This document shows, in pieces, positions 43,398 to 52,689 of a stretch of 64,000 nucleotides of DNA. Position numbers and translations under genes: made by a program. The stretch's first letter is position 1, and every line of letters starts with the position of its first letter. This DNA is from Rathayibacter sp. VKM Ac-2804. GTDB lineage: Bacteria; Actinomycetota; Actinomycetes; Actinomycetales; Microbacteriaceae. The notes under the pieces are model-generated. The model made no database searches. It had not been told where the DNA came from and was given only the letters and a program-made list of their open reading frames with translations. The stretch lies in NCBI RefSeq assembly GCF_009866655.1, contig NZ_CP047420.1, positions 3,844,001 through 3,908,000 of the forward strand. Direction: 5' to 3'.

Positions 43398-45434
43398 ATG
43401 GCAGCCTCGACCGCCGCGGAGCTCATCGCCCGCTCGAACCGCCTCGGGGCCGACCCGCGCAACACGAACTACGCCGGCGGCAACACCTCCGCGAAGGGCG
43501 TCGAGACCGACCCCGTCACCGGTGAGCCCGTCGAGCTGCTCTGGGTCAAGGGCTCCGGCGGCGACCTCGGCACGCTGAAGGAGTCGGGCCTCGCGGTCCT
43601 CCGCATGGACCGCCTCCGCGCGCTCGTGAACGTCTACCCCGGCGTCGACCGCGAGGACGAGATGGTCGCCGCCTTCGACTACACGCTGCACGGCAAGGGC
43701 GGCGCCGCCCCCTCGATCGACACCGCGATGCACGGCCTCGTCGACGCCGCGCACGTCGATCACCTGCACCCCGACTCCGGCATCGCCTTCGCGACCGCCG
43801 CCGACGGCGAGCGCCTCACCGCCGAGGCCTTCGGCGGCACCGTCGCCTGGGTCCCGTGGCGCCGCCCCGGCTTCCAGCTCGGCCTCGACATCGCCGCGAT
43901 CAAGGAGGCGAACCCCGAGGTCATCGGCGCGATCCTCGGCGGCCACGGCATCACCGCCTGGGGCGACACCAGCGAGGAGGCTGAGGCGAACTCGCTCCGC
44001 ATCATCGAGACCGCGAGCGCGTACATCGCCGAGCACGGCCGCCCCGATCCCTTCGGCCCCGCCCTCGACGGCTACTCCGCTCTGCCCGAGGAGGAGCGCC
44101 GCGCCAAGGCCGCCGCCCTCGCCGCGCACCTGCGCTCAATCGCCTCGCACGACCGCCCCCAGGTCGGCCACTTCACCGACTCCGCCGAGGTCCTCGACTT
44201 CCTCGCGAGCACCGAGCACCCGCGCCTGGCCGCGCTCGGCACCTCCTGCCCGGACCACTTCCTCCGCACCAAGGTGAAGCCGTTGCTCGTCGACCTGCCG
44301 GCCACAGCCACGGTCGAGGAGATCGTCGAGCGCCTCCCCGCGCTGCACGAGGCGTACCGCGCCGACTACCAGGCCTACTACGACGCGCACGCGACGCCCG
44401 AGAGCCCCGCGATCCGCGGCGCCGACCCGCTGATCGTGCTCGTGCCGGGCGTGGGCATGTTCTCCTACGGCGCGAACAAGCAGACCGCCCGCGTCGCCGG
44501 CGAGTTCTACGTCAACGCGATCAACGTGATGCGCGGCGCCGAGGCGATCTCGACCTACGCCCCGATCGACGAGGCCGAGAAGTTCCGCATCGAGTACTGG
44601 GCGCTCGAGGAGGCGAAGCTGCAGCGGATGCCGAAGCCCAAGCCCCTCGCCTCCCGCATCGCACTCGTCACCGGCGCCGCCTCCGGCATCGGCAAGGCCA
44701 TCGCCACCCGCCTCGCCGCCGAGGGCGCCTGCGTCGTCGTCGCCGACCTCGATCTCGCCAAGGCGCAGGCCGCGGCCGCGGAGCTCGGCTCGACCGACGT
44801 CGCGGTGGGAGTGGCGGCGAACGTCTCCGACGCCGCCGCCGTCAAGGCCGCGATCGACGCCACCGTGCTCGCCTTCGGCGGTCTCGACCTGGTGGTCAAC
44901 AACGCCGGCCTCTCGCTCTCGAAGTCGCTCTTCGACACCACCGAGGCCGACTGGGACCTCCAGCACGACGTGATGGCGAAGGGCTCGTTCCTCGTCTCGC
45001 AGGCCGCGGCCCGCGTGCTCGTCGACCAGAAGCTCGGCGGCGACATCGTCTACATCTCCTCGAAGAACTCGGTCTTCGCCGGCCCGAACAACATCGCCTA
45101 CTCCGCGACCAAGGCCGACCAGGCCCACCAGGTCCGCCTGCTGGCCGCCGAGCTCGGCGAGCACGGCATCAAGGTCAACGGCATCAACCCCGACGGTGTC
45201 GTCCGCGGCTCCGGCATCTTCGCCTCCGGCTGGGGCGCGAACCGCGCCAAGACCTACGGCATCGACGAGGAGGACCTGGGCGCGTTCTACGCCAAGCGCA
45301 CCATCCTCAAGCGCGAGGTCGTCCCCGAGAACGTCGCCAACGCCGTCTTCGCCCTCTGCACTTCCGACTTCTCGCACACGACCGGACTCCACGTCCCTGT
45401 CGACGCGGGCGTGGCTGCGGCCTTCCTGCGATGA
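43398..45434 (+). CDS. rhaE: Bifunctional rhamnulose-1-phosphate aldolase / L-lactaldehyde dehydrogenase (RhaD-SDR fusion)
   Basis: A 678-residue fusion. The N-terminal 400 or so residues form a class II aldolase domain (NYAGGNTSAKG start; zinc His motif VDHLHPDSG). From about residue 415 a classical SDR follows (TGAASGIGKA, NNAGLS, YSATK). The aldolase splits rhamnulose-1-phosphate into dihydroxyacetone phosphate and L-lactaldehyde; the SDR oxidises the lactaldehyde to lactate. GGAGAAGTC precedes the ATG. This fused form (RhaE/RhaEW) is typical of Bacillus, rhizobia and actinobacteria. Confidence 0.93.
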   Translation: MAASTAAELIARSNRLGADPRNTNYAGGNTSAKGVETDPVTGEPVELLWVKGSGGDLGTLKESGLAVLRMDRLRALVNVYPGVDREDEMVAAFDYTLHGKGGAAPSIDTAMHGLVDAAHVDHLHPDSGIAFATAADGERLTAEAFGGTVAWVPWRRPGFQLGLDIAAIKEANPEVIGAILGGHGITAWGDTSEEAEANSLRIIETASAYIAEHGRPDPFGPALDGYSALPEEERRAKAAALAAHLRSIASHDRPQVGHFTDSAEVLDFLASTEHPRLAALGTSCPDHFLRTKVKPLLVDLPATATVEEIVERLPALHEAYRADYQAYYDAHATPESPAIRGADPLIVLVPGVGMFSYGANKQTARVAGEFYVNAINVMRGAEAISTYAPIDEAEKFRIEYWALEEAKLQRMPKPKPLASRIALVTGAASGIGKAIATRLAAEGACVVVADLDLAKAQAAAAELGSTDVAVGVAANVSDAAAVKAAIDATVLAFGGLDLVVNNAGLSLSKSLFDTTEADWDLQHDVMAKGSFLVSQAAARVLVDQKLGGDIVYISSKNSVFAGPNNIAYSATKADQAHQVRLLAAELGEHGIKVNGINPDGVVRGSGIFASGWGANRAKTYGIDEEDLGAFYAKRTILKREVVPENVANAVFALCTSDFSHTTGLHVPVDAGVAAAFLR

Positions 45435-45564
45435 CATCGTCATCGCGGGAACGCCGCAGCATCGCCCGAAAGGCGGCAGCCCTCGGCCCGGAAGACCGTG
45501 GGACGCGACGGCGGCCCTCAATGGGTCGCATCCCGCCGAAGGCGTCCGACAGAGGAGCCCTCCG

Positions 45565-47007
45565 ATGAAGGCGGTCGCGGCGGTCGACCTCGGCGCGACC
45601 AGCGGGCGCGTCATCCTCGGCTACGTCGGCCACGACGAGCTGCGGATGCGGCACGTCGCGCGCTTCCCGAACCAGCCGGTCCGCGTCCAGGAGGGCGCCG
45701 AGTCCGCGCTGCACTGGAACATCCTCGAGCTGCACCGCTCGCTGACGACCGGGCTGACCAACGCCCTCCGCGACGAGCCCGAGGTCGTCTCGATCGGCAT
45801 CGACTCCTGGGCCGTCGACTACGCCCTGCTGCGGCAGGGGCGCATGCTCGGCGCGCCGTACCACTACCGCGACGAGCGGACCGCGCGCGGCGTCGCCGAT
45901 GTGCACGCGCGGATCGGCGCGGAGGAGCTCTACGCGCGCAACGGACTGCAGCACCTCCCCTTCAACACGCTGTTCCAGCTCGCCGCCGAGCGCGACGTGC
46001 TCGCCCTCGCCGACCAGGCGCTGCTCGTCCCGGACCTGATCGGCTACTGGCTGACCGGCGTCGCCGCGACCGAGATCACCAACGCCTCCACCACGGGTCT
46101 GCTCGACCCGCACACCCGCGCGTGGGACCACGAGCTCCTCGCGCGCCTCGATCTGCCGCTCGGGATCCTCGCCCCTCTGATCGAGCCGGGCTCCCGGCTC
46201 GGCTCGCTCCTGCCCGCCGTCGCCGCCGAGCTCGGCGCCCCGGCCGGGCTCGGCGTCGTCGCCGTCGGCTCGCACGACACGGCCTCGGCCGTCGTCGCCG
46301 TGCCGGCCGCGGACGAGGACTTCGCGTACATCTCCAGCGGCACCTGGTCGCTCGTCGGCGTCGAACTCGAGGAGCCGGTGGTCTCGCTGGAGGGTCGGGC
46401 CGCCAACTTCACCAACGAGGGCGGCGTCGACGGGCGTGTCCGATTCCTGAAGAACGTGTCCGGGCTGTGGCTGCTCTCCGAGTCGATCCGCACCTGGGAG
46501 CGCAGCACCGGCGAGCAGATCGACCTCCCCGAGCTGCTGCGGGAGGCCGCGGCGATCCGCGGCCCGATCACGACCTTCGACCCCGCCGACGAGCGCTTCC
46601 TCGCCCCCGGCAACATGCCCGGCCGGATCGTCGAGTGGTGCGTCGAGCGCGGCCTCGCGCAGCCGCGCACCCGGCCCGAGTTCGTCCGCTCGATCCTGGA
46701 GTCGCTCGCCGAGGCCTACGCGAGCACCCTCGCCGACGCCGTCCGACTCAGCGGCAAGCGGGTCCGCACGATCCACATCGTCGGCGGCGGCTCGCAGAAC
46801 GAGCTGCTCTGCCAGCTCACCGCCGACCGCACCGGGCTCCCGGTCGAGGCCGGCCCCAGCGAGGCCACGGCGATCGGCAACATCATCGTCCAGGCCCGCG
46901 CCCAGGGCCTCGTCTCCGGCTCGCTCGAATCGCTGCGCGCGCTCGTGCGCCGGGCGTTCCCGCCGGTGCGCTACGAACCCCGTCCCTCCTCCCCCGAGAA
47001 AGGCTGA
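45565..47007 (+). CDS. rhaB: Rhamnulokinase
   Basis: A 480-residue FGGY-family kinase. The N-terminus [17 protein letters not shown] is the rhamnulokinase phosphate-1 motif; [14 protein letters not shown], a [12 protein letters not shown] segment and the C-terminal [16 protein letters not shown] adenosine motif follow. AGAGGAG precedes the ATG. It phosphorylates L-rhamnulose for the aldolase encoded upstream. The 130-base gap before it contains no obvious gene. Confidence 0.94.
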   Translation: MKAVAAVDLGATSGRVILGYVGHDELRMRHVARFPNQPVRVQEGAESALHWNILELHRSLTTGLTNALRDEPEVVSIGIDSWAVDYALLRQGRMLGAPYHYRDERTARGVADVHARIGAEELYARNGLQHLPFNTLFQLAAERDVLALADQALLVPDLIGYWLTGVAATEITNASTTGLLDPHTRAWDHELLARLDLPLGILAPLIEPGSRLGSLLPAVAAELGAPAGLGVVAVGSHDTASAVVAVPAADEDFAYISSGTWSLVGVELEEPVVSLEGRAANFTNEGGVDGRVRFLKNVSGLWLLSESIRTWERSTGEQIDLPELLREAAAIRGPITTFDPADERFLAPGNMPGRIVEWCVERGLAQPRTRPEFVRSILESLAEAYASTLADAVRLSGKRVRTIHIVGGGSQNELLCQLTADRTGLPVEAGPSEATAIGNIIVQARAQGLVSGSLESLRALVRRAFPPVRYEPRPSSPEKG

Positions 47008-47012
47008 CCAGC

Positions 47013-48251
47013 ATGGTCCAGCGCCAGTTCCCGAAGCCCGTCGAGCTGCTCGAGTACCTCAGCTTCAAGAAGCCCGAGCTCGACGGCCGCAAGCGCCGCC
47101 TCGACGCCGCGCTCACCATCGAGGACCTCCGCACCATCGCGAAGCGCCGCACCCCGAAGGCCGCGTTCGACTACACCGACGGCTCCGCCGAGGGCGAGAT
47201 CTCCATCGCCCGCGCCCGCCAGGCCTTCGAGGACGTGGAGTTCCACCCCCAGGTGCTCCGCGACGTCGCCGCCGTCGACACCACCGCCACCGTCCTCGGC
47301 GCACCCTCCGCCATGCCGTTCGGGATCGCGCCCACCGGATTCACCCGCCTGATGCAGACCGAGGGCGAGACCGCCGGGGCCGGAGCGGCCGCCGCCGCGG
47401 GCATCCCGTTCACCCTCTCCACGCTCGGCACCACCTCGATCGAGAACGTGAAGAAGGCCAACCCCCACGGCCGCAACTGGTTCCAGCTCTACGTCATGCG
47501 CGACCGCGAGATCTCCTACGGCCTCGTCGAGCGCGCCGCGCAGGCCGGCTACGAGACGCTCTTCTTCACCGTCGACACCCCCGTCGCCGGCGCCCGCCTG
47601 CGCGACAAGCGCAACGGCTTCTCCATCCCGCCGCAGCTCACCGTCGGCACCGTCCTGGACGCCCTGCCCCGCCCGTGGTGGTGGTTCGACTTCCTCACCA
47701 CCCAGAAGCTCGAGTTCGCCTCGCTCAGCGCGACCGGCGGCACCGTCGGCGACCTCCTCGACCTCGCCATGGACCCCACCATCAGCTTCGAGGACCTGAA
47801 GGTCATCCGCGAGATGTGGCCCGGCAAGCTCGTCATCAAGGGCGTGCAGAGCGTCGAGGACGCCCACAAGTTCGCCGACTTCGGCGTCGACGGCATCGTC
47901 CTCTCCAACCACGGCGGACGCCAGCTCGACCGCGCGCCCATCCCGTTCCACCTCCTCCCCGAGGTCGTCCGCGAGGTCGGCACCGACACCGAGGTGATGG
48001 TCGACACCGGCATCATGAACGGCGCCGACATCGTCTCCTCCATCGCCCTGGGAGCGAAGTTCACCCTCATCGGCCGCGCCTACCTCTACGGCCTGATGGC
48101 CGGCGGCCGCCAGGGCGTCGACCGCACCATCGCGATCCTCTCCGACCAGATCGTCCGCACCATGAAGCTGCTCGGCGCCCACTCCCTCGAGGAGCTGACC
48201 CCGGCCCACGTCACCCAGCTCGAGCGCCTGCAGCCCCGCCCCCGCGCCTGA
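47013..48251 (+). CDS. lldD: FMN-dependent alpha-hydroxy-acid dehydrogenase (L-lactate dehydrogenase, LldD-like)
   Basis: A 412-residue FMN enzyme: [12 protein letters not shown] near residue 102, [23 protein letters not shown] (flavin-site Lys), [10 protein letters not shown] (catalytic His and substrate Arg) and [11 protein letters not shown], with Thr replacing the usual second Gly. It starts 5 bases after the rhamnulokinase stop. It would oxidise L-lactate made by the RhaD-SDR fusion to pyruvate, completing the pathway. Related hydroxy-acid oxidases cannot be fully excluded. Confidence 0.9.
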   Translation: MVQRQFPKPVELLEYLSFKKPELDGRKRRLDAALTIEDLRTIAKRRTPKAAFDYTDGSAEGEISIARARQAFEDVEFHPQVLRDVAAVDTTATVLGAPSAMPFGIAPTGFTRLMQTEGETAGAGAAAAAGIPFTLSTLGTTSIENVKKANPHGRNWFQLYVMRDREISYGLVERAAQAGYETLFFTVDTPVAGARLRDKRNGFSIPPQLTVGTVLDALPRPWWWFDFLTTQKLEFASLSATGGTVGDLLDLAMDPTISFEDLKVIREMWPGKLVIKGVQSVEDAHKFADFGVDGIVLSNHGGRQLDRAPIPFHLLPEVVREVGTDTEVMVDTGIMNGADIVSSIALGAKFTLIGRAYLYGLMAGGRQGVDRTIAILSDQIVRTMKLLGAHSLEELTPAHVTQLERLQPRPRA

Positions 48252-48293
48252 CTCGGCTCCACCTCCGGCACGCAGAACCGCCGCAGGCCGACC

Positions 48294-48647
48294 ATGCTGG
48301 TCGAGTAGCCGCGGAACGCGGCGTATCGAGACCCACGTCCTCAGCACGGTGGATCTCGATACGGCCGCCATGCGGCCTACTCGATCAGCATGCAAGGGCC
48401 AGCCGCTCCACCGTCCTCCCGTCCGCGCAGGTGCCTCATGCTGGTCGAGCGGCCGCCGCGGGCGCCCTCATGCTGGTCGAGTAGCCGCCGCAGGCGGCGT
48501 ATCGAGACCCGCGTCCTCAGCACGGTGGATCTCGATACGGCCGCCATGCGGCCTACTCGATCAGCATGCAAGGGGCAGCCGCTCCCCCGTCCACGCAGCC
48601 GCCCTCATGCTGGTCGAGCAGCAGCCGGAGGCGGCGTATCGAGATCC
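48294..48647. repeat. Family A repeat field (two near-identical composite palindromes plus single units)
   Basis: The gene-free stretch 48252-48727 contains palindromes at 48294-48392 and 48470-48568, a partial unit at 48438-48468 and a forward unit at 48607-48647. The two palindromes share their spacer (CGTCCTCAGCACGGTGGATC), so one was copied from the other. The remaining 80 bases lead into the 18-codon frame. Confidence 0.88.
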
Positions 48648-48727
48648 GCCGACCCGCACACAGCCTCTTGCCAGGAACGCCGTCGACCCGCTACGGTCGA
48701 CGAACGCCACCACGAAAGGAGCCGACC

Positions 48728-48784
48728 ATGACGCACGCACCGCACTTCACCACCGCCGGCTTCTTCGGCGCCCTCTCCGACTGA
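48728..48784 (+). CDS. Putative micropeptide (18 aa)
   Basis: The frame encodes MTHAPHFTTAGFFGALSD. GAAAGGAG ends 7 bases upstream of the ATG, a near-ideal ribosome-binding site. The peptide is His- and Phe-rich and not clearly membrane-spanning. The frame is too short for codon statistics, so the evidence is the site and the similar arrangement of two other tiny frames nearby (56388 and 57305). Function unknown. Confidence 0.4.
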   Translation: MTHAPHFTTAGFFGALSD

Positions 48785-49029
48785 CCGGTCGAGCCTCCCG
48801 CTCGTCATCGCTCAGACGGTGACGGCGCAGAAGAAGCTCCCGGTCCGCGGCACCGCCGCACGGACCGTCGTCCCGTTCCCGACCCGATCCCCGGGTCCCG
48901 CGCGCCGCCCCTCCGGCGGCCGCTCCGCGCGCTCCGAGCGCGCTCCTCGCCGCGCCCACCAGGCGCTCTCCGGCGCGCCCGCGCGCCAGCCGCCCGGCAC
49001 CGACCGGGCCCCGCACGAAGGACACCATC

Positions 49030-49248
49030 GTGAACACCGCAGCGACACTCGTCGCCCGCCTCCCCCGACCCCGCACCGCCCGCCTGCTCGACCGCCTCGC
49101 CCTCCGCGCGGGCATCGCCCTCGTGGCGTGGAGCACCCGGGAGCGCCGCCTCCCGCCCACCCACGCGGAGGTCACCGTCCTCCGCCACGAGCGCGCCGCC
49201 CTCGAGGACCGCGAGCGCCGCACCGCACTCCAGCGCATCCCGCGCTGA
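49030..49248 (+). CDS. Small basic hypothetical protein (72 aa)
   Basis: A 72-residue protein from GTG 49030 with GAAGGA upstream. It is Arg- and Leu-rich, with one amphipathic or weakly hydrophobic stretch (RLALRAGIALVAWSTR) and a charged C-terminal helix. Third codon positions are almost all G or C, as in the genes around it. It is followed by a family B hairpin 12 bases after the stop. I do not recognise the family. Confidence 0.65.
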   Translation: MNTAATLVARLPRPRTARLLDRLALRAGIALVAWSTRERRLPPTHAEVTVLRHERAALEDRERRTALQRIPR

Positions 49249-49260
49249 CCCCACCCACAA

Positions 49261-49304
49261 CGCAGAAGTCGCGGTAGTCGAACGCGACTACCGCGACTTC
49301 TGCG
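49261..49304. repeat. Family B hairpin repeat, copy 2 (perfect 20-bp arms)
   Basis: CGCAGAAGTCGCGGTAGTCG is mirrored exactly at 49285-49304 around a 4-base loop. It lies between the convergent ends of the 72-residue gene and the first secreted repeat protein, where it may act as a bidirectional terminator. Confidence 0.85.
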
Positions 49305-49320
49305 TCCTGAGCCGAGCGGC

Positions 49321-50754
49321 CTACAGCTGCTGGTCGAACACCTTCGCCCTCCGAAGCGCGTCGTCGAACCCGAAGCCCAGCACGCCCTCGTACTCCCAGA
49401 CCTCCAGTCGATCGCCGGGATCCACACCGTCGATGAGGAAGGTCGTCTCCGCGTCCTCGGTCGACTTCGAGACGCCAGCGACGCCGCGGGCATCGTTCTC
49501 CCGCATCTCGGCGACGGGCTTCCCGCCGACCACGACCACGAAGCGCCGATCCGACTCGACGATGGCATCAGGCAGGGTCACCAGAGCACGACCGCCCGAG
49601 ATCGACGCCTTCACGAACGTCGGCTCCGCCGGGGCGGGCGCGGGAGGCGCAGGCGGCGTTGCCGTCAGAACCTGGTCGAGCAGCTTCTCCTTGCGGAGGG
49701 CCGGATCGCGCGAGTCGTACCACGTGCCCTCGTACTCCCAGACCTCCAGGTGCTCACCGGGGGTCACCGTGCTGAACTCGAACAGCTTCGCGTCGCCCTC
49801 GCGCCACTCGTTCACCGGCCCGTACGCCGCGTCCCCCTGGATCTCTCCGAGGTCCCTTCCGCCGGTGGAGACCACCAGCCGCTTGTTCGTCCGGAGGACC
49901 TCATCGGGCACGGACAGCACGGCGTTCCCGTTCACCAGGGACACCGCCATGCCCGGCTTCTCGCCGACCTGCTGGTCGAACAGCTTCGCGATCCGCTTGA
50001 CGTCCTCCACGCCGAAGTCGAACCCTGCTCCCTCGTACTCGGAGACCTCCACCCGACTGCCGGGCTTCACACCGAGGAGCTGGATCCGTGTCCGGTCGCC
50101 GTCGATCCGCTTGCTGCCGAGGAACGTGGTCCTCCCGTCCTGGCCGCCGCCGATGAAGGTCTTCCCGCCGTAGCTCTGACCGACCTCCACCCCGTCGGCC
50201 CGGAACACGAGCCTCCTCTGCGCCGCGAAGACGCCGGTGGGCACGCTCACCACCGCGAAGCCGTCCTCGAACGACGCCGTCAGTCCCGACTCGACCGGAG
50301 CGTCCGACGCCCGGACGTCGGCCAGCTTCTTGATCCAGGGGGCCTCATCCACGTCATCGCCCAGCGATCCCTCGAGTTGGAAGACCCCCAGCCGCTCACC
50401 AGGCTGGGCGTCTCCGAACTCGACCTTCATCCGGCCGTCCAGCGCGTAGTACGGCCTGCCGCCGACGACGACGCCGTTCTGGATCTGACCGAGGACCCTC
50501 TCCCCGGCGCGGACCATGAGCCACGTGTCCGACGAGGAGATCTCACCGGGGAGGCTCACGATCACGTGGCCGTTCACGAGGGACGCCGTCACAGCCGAGC
50601 TCGGCGCAGGAGCGGGCACGGCCGGCGCAGCCGCGGACCGGGAGGCCCCGGCCCCGCCTCGGTCGGCCGGTGCGGCCGTCGCCGGCGTCGCCGACAGCAG
50701 GCCGACCAGGGCGGTCGCGGCGACGCAGGCCGCCAGGGTGCGCGTGCTTCTCAT
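49321..50754 (-). CDS. Secreted protein with four copies of an unrecognised domain
   Basis: A 477-residue exported protein. A Sec signal (MRSTRTLAACVAATALVGLL, cleavage near ATA-AP) is followed by an Ala/Pro-rich linker and four domains of about 95 residues starting near residues 55, 158, 268 and 382. Each domain runs: V-T-A-S plus GxAVVSVP, a KRLVV-x-x-GG strand, then PGxRLEVWEYEG and a closing (F/L)-L-DQ. The last ends at the C-terminus with KVFDQQL. There is no membrane anchor or sortase motif. Two similar genes follow at 51104 and 52690 and a short one at 56556. Function unknown; a surface or binding role is a guess. Confidence 0.85.
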   Translation of the reverse strand: MRSTRTLAACVAATALVGLLSATPATAAPADRGGAGASRSAAAPAVPAPAPSSAVTASLVNGHVIVSLPGEISSSDTWLMVRAGERVLGQIQNGVVVGGRPYYALDGRMKVEFGDAQPGERLGVFQLEGSLGDDVDEAPWIKKLADVRASDAPVESGLTASFEDGFAVVSVPTGVFAAQRRLVFRADGVEVGQSYGGKTFIGGGQDGRTTFLGSKRIDGDRTRIQLLGVKPGSRVEVSEYEGAGFDFGVEDVKRIAKLFDQQVGEKPGMAVSLVNGNAVLSVPDEVLRTNKRLVVSTGGRDLGEIQGDAAYGPVNEWREGDAKLFEFSTVTPGEHLEVWEYEGTWYDSRDPALRKEKLLDQVLTATPPAPPAPAPAEPTFVKASISGGRALVTLPDAIVESDRRFVVVVGGKPVAEMRENDARGVAGVSKSTEDAETTFLIDGVDPGDRLEVWEYEGVLGFGFDDALRRAKVFDQQL

Positions 50755-50907
50755 GGAATTCCTCTCTCACTGCGACCGGCGACGACGAAGCGGCACCTTC
50801 TGGGGCGGCCTCGGCCGGTCACGAGGAGCCATTGTGTTCGAGGCGCACCGCACCCCTTCTCCTCCTGTCGCGCAGTGCGGCATGCCCGCCTGACCCGCTC
50901 GAGACGC

Positions 50908-51007
50908 CGGAAGTCGCGGTGGTCACTCCCGAGTACCGCGGCTTCTGCGGAGTCGATGCCACGACGCAGAAGTTGCGGTAGTCGCATTCGACTACCGCAA
51001 CTCCTGG
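50908..51007. repeat. Family B hairpin repeats, copies 3 and 4
   Basis: Copies at 50908-50947 and 50966-51007 sit in the 349-base gap 50755-51103 between two secreted-protein genes. Copy 4 keeps GAAGTTGCGGTAGTCG and its mirror; copy 3 is more decayed. Apart from these I see nothing else in the gap. Confidence 0.8.
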
Positions 51008-51103
51008 CACTGAACCGCTTCTCATCGACGACCGCCGAACGAGCGGTCGACGGGGCCGGCGCAGAGGTGGGCGCCGCGCTCGGGCCCGGTGCAGACCCGC
51101 TGT

Positions 51104-52462
51104 CTACAGCTTCTTCTCGAACAGGTCCCGCCGTGTCCCCTCCTGATCAGCGCCGGAACCATCGACATCCACAGCAGTGACCTTCACCAGATCGCCCGGC
51201 TCCGCTTCGAGCTTGAGCAGCATCTGCTCACCCTCGTGATACGCCGTCCGAACACCACGGTCGACACCAGCGCGCAGACCGTTCAGGCCGTTCGCGAACT
51301 CGGCACCCTTCACACCGTTCACCCAGATCGTCACCCGCTTCTCGGGAACGGCGAGCGCCTTCGAGATCCGCACGACCGCTCGCTGATCCTCATACGACAC
51401 CGACGCCACCGGACCGTCCTGAGGGTGCATCAACCCCTCGAACAGCACCGGATCCGCACCGCCCCGATCAGCAGCAGTCCCGGCGACATCGGCCAGAGTG
51501 ACCTTCACCTGATCACCCAGCTCCGCCTCGACCTTGATCACCAGCCGATCGCCCTTGTCAGAGGCCGCCCAGACACCGGCTCCCAGACCGTTCATGCCGT
51601 TCACGACGTCCGCGGTCTTCACGCCGTTCACCCAGACATCCACCCGCTTCTCGGGAGACAGGATCGCCTTCGGCAGAGAGATGACCGCCCGATCCTCCTC
51701 GTACGACGCCGTCACCAGCGGAGCACCCGCAGGCGCGTCCTTCGACGGGGTCGGAGCGGGGGTCTCGGTCGTCGGAGGAGGCGGCGCCGTCGTCGGAGTG
51801 GGCGGCGCGGTCGTCGGAGCGGGCGGCGCCGTCGTCGGCTCGGGCGCACCGAGCGTCCCGGCGAACAGCCTCTGCCGTCGGAGGGAGTCGTCGAATTCGG
51901 TGTCCAGTGATCCCAGGTACTCGGTGACCGCCACACGCTCACCGGGCTTCACACCGGGGATGTGGAAGGTCGTCCGACCGCCGACGGCATCGGCCGTCGT
52001 GCTCGCGACGCCCCGCGTCTCGTCGTCATGGATCTGAGCGACGAATCTGCCCTCGACGATGACCACGATCCGCTTGTCCGTCCGGTAGACGTCGTCGGAC
52101 AGCGTCACCAGGGCCTGATCGCCCGAGAGCGACACGTCCACGAACGACGACTGCGCGGGCGGTGCCGTCTCCGCAGCGGGCTCGACCGGCGCTACCGGCA
52201 GAGGCCGCCCGGGCAGGCGTGCATCCGGGCCACCCGGCTGCTGCGTGTCGGACATATCCGCCTCGCCGCGGTCGGCCTGCCCGGCCGGCACGTCCGTCAC
52301 GGACGGGCCGAGGAGTCCCGGGCTCGACCGGTCCGACTCCTCATGCTGGACGATGCCGCCGGCACCCCCGTCGAGCGGCTCGGCCATCGCCGGCGTCGCC
52401 GACAGCATCCCGAGCAGAGTGGTCGCGGCGAGACAGGCCGCCGCGGTGCGTGTGTTCTTCAT
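51104..52462 (-). CDS. Secreted protein with three unrecognised domains and a Pro/Thr linker
   Basis: A 452-residue exported protein. The signal (MKNTRTAAACLAATTLLGML) nearly matches that of the neighbouring genes. After a long polar linker come one canonical domain (FVDVSLSGDQALVTLSDDVY to LFAGTL), a threonine/proline linker (PTTAPPAPTTAPPTPTTAPP), and two divergent domains with matching VWVNGVK and GLNGL segments, ending LFEKKL. The linker resembles those of extracellular modular proteins. The ATG at 52462 begins the signal. Function unknown. Confidence 0.85.
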   Translation of the reverse strand: MKNTRTAAACLAATTLLGMLSATPAMAEPLDGGAGGIVQHEESDRSSPGLLGPSVTDVPAGQADRGEADMSDTQQPGGPDARLPGRPLPVAPVEPAAETAPPAQSSFVDVSLSGDQALVTLSDDVYRTDKRIVVIVEGRFVAQIHDDETRGVASTTADAVGGRTTFHIPGVKPGERVAVTEYLGSLDTEFDDSLRRQRLFAGTLGAPEPTTAPPAPTTAPPTPTTAPPPPTTETPAPTPSKDAPAGAPLVTASYEEDRAVISLPKAILSPEKRVDVWVNGVKTADVVNGMNGLGAGVWAASDKGDRLVIKVEAELGDQVKVTLADVAGTAADRGGADPVLFEGLMHPQDGPVASVSYEDQRAVVRISKALAVPEKRVTIWVNGVKGAEFANGLNGLRAGVDRGVRTAYHEGEQMLLKLEAEPGDLVKVTAVDVDGSGADQEGTRRDLFEKKL

Positions 52463-52689
52463 GGAGATTCCCTTCGATGAAGGCGACCAGCGAGACGGCA
52501 GCCCGTCCGGGAACGGCCACGGCTGGTCGCATCGAGACATTCTCATCTGGACCCACCGACGATCGCTTCGCTGTGGCGCGAGACGCACCCCCGCCATGGA
52601 GACGCCCGCGCGCAGAGGGTGCGGGCGTCTCCGCGACGACCGCACCCTCCGCGTCCCGCCCGACCGAGCCGGAGCCTCAGTCGAGTCGG

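Noticed and set aside
48294..48647. CRISPR-like interpretation of the repeat field
   Set aside because: Units are inverted as well as direct, spacing is irregular, the spacers of two copies are identical, and no cas genes are present.
48819..49277. 152-codon plus-strand frame starting MTAQKKLPVRG, with GC-rich third positions in its first 65 codons
   Set aside because: It overlaps the better supported 72-residue gene in another frame, turns into a Pro/Arg/His-rich run typical of shadow frames, and lacks a ribosome-binding site. The first part remains an open possibility.
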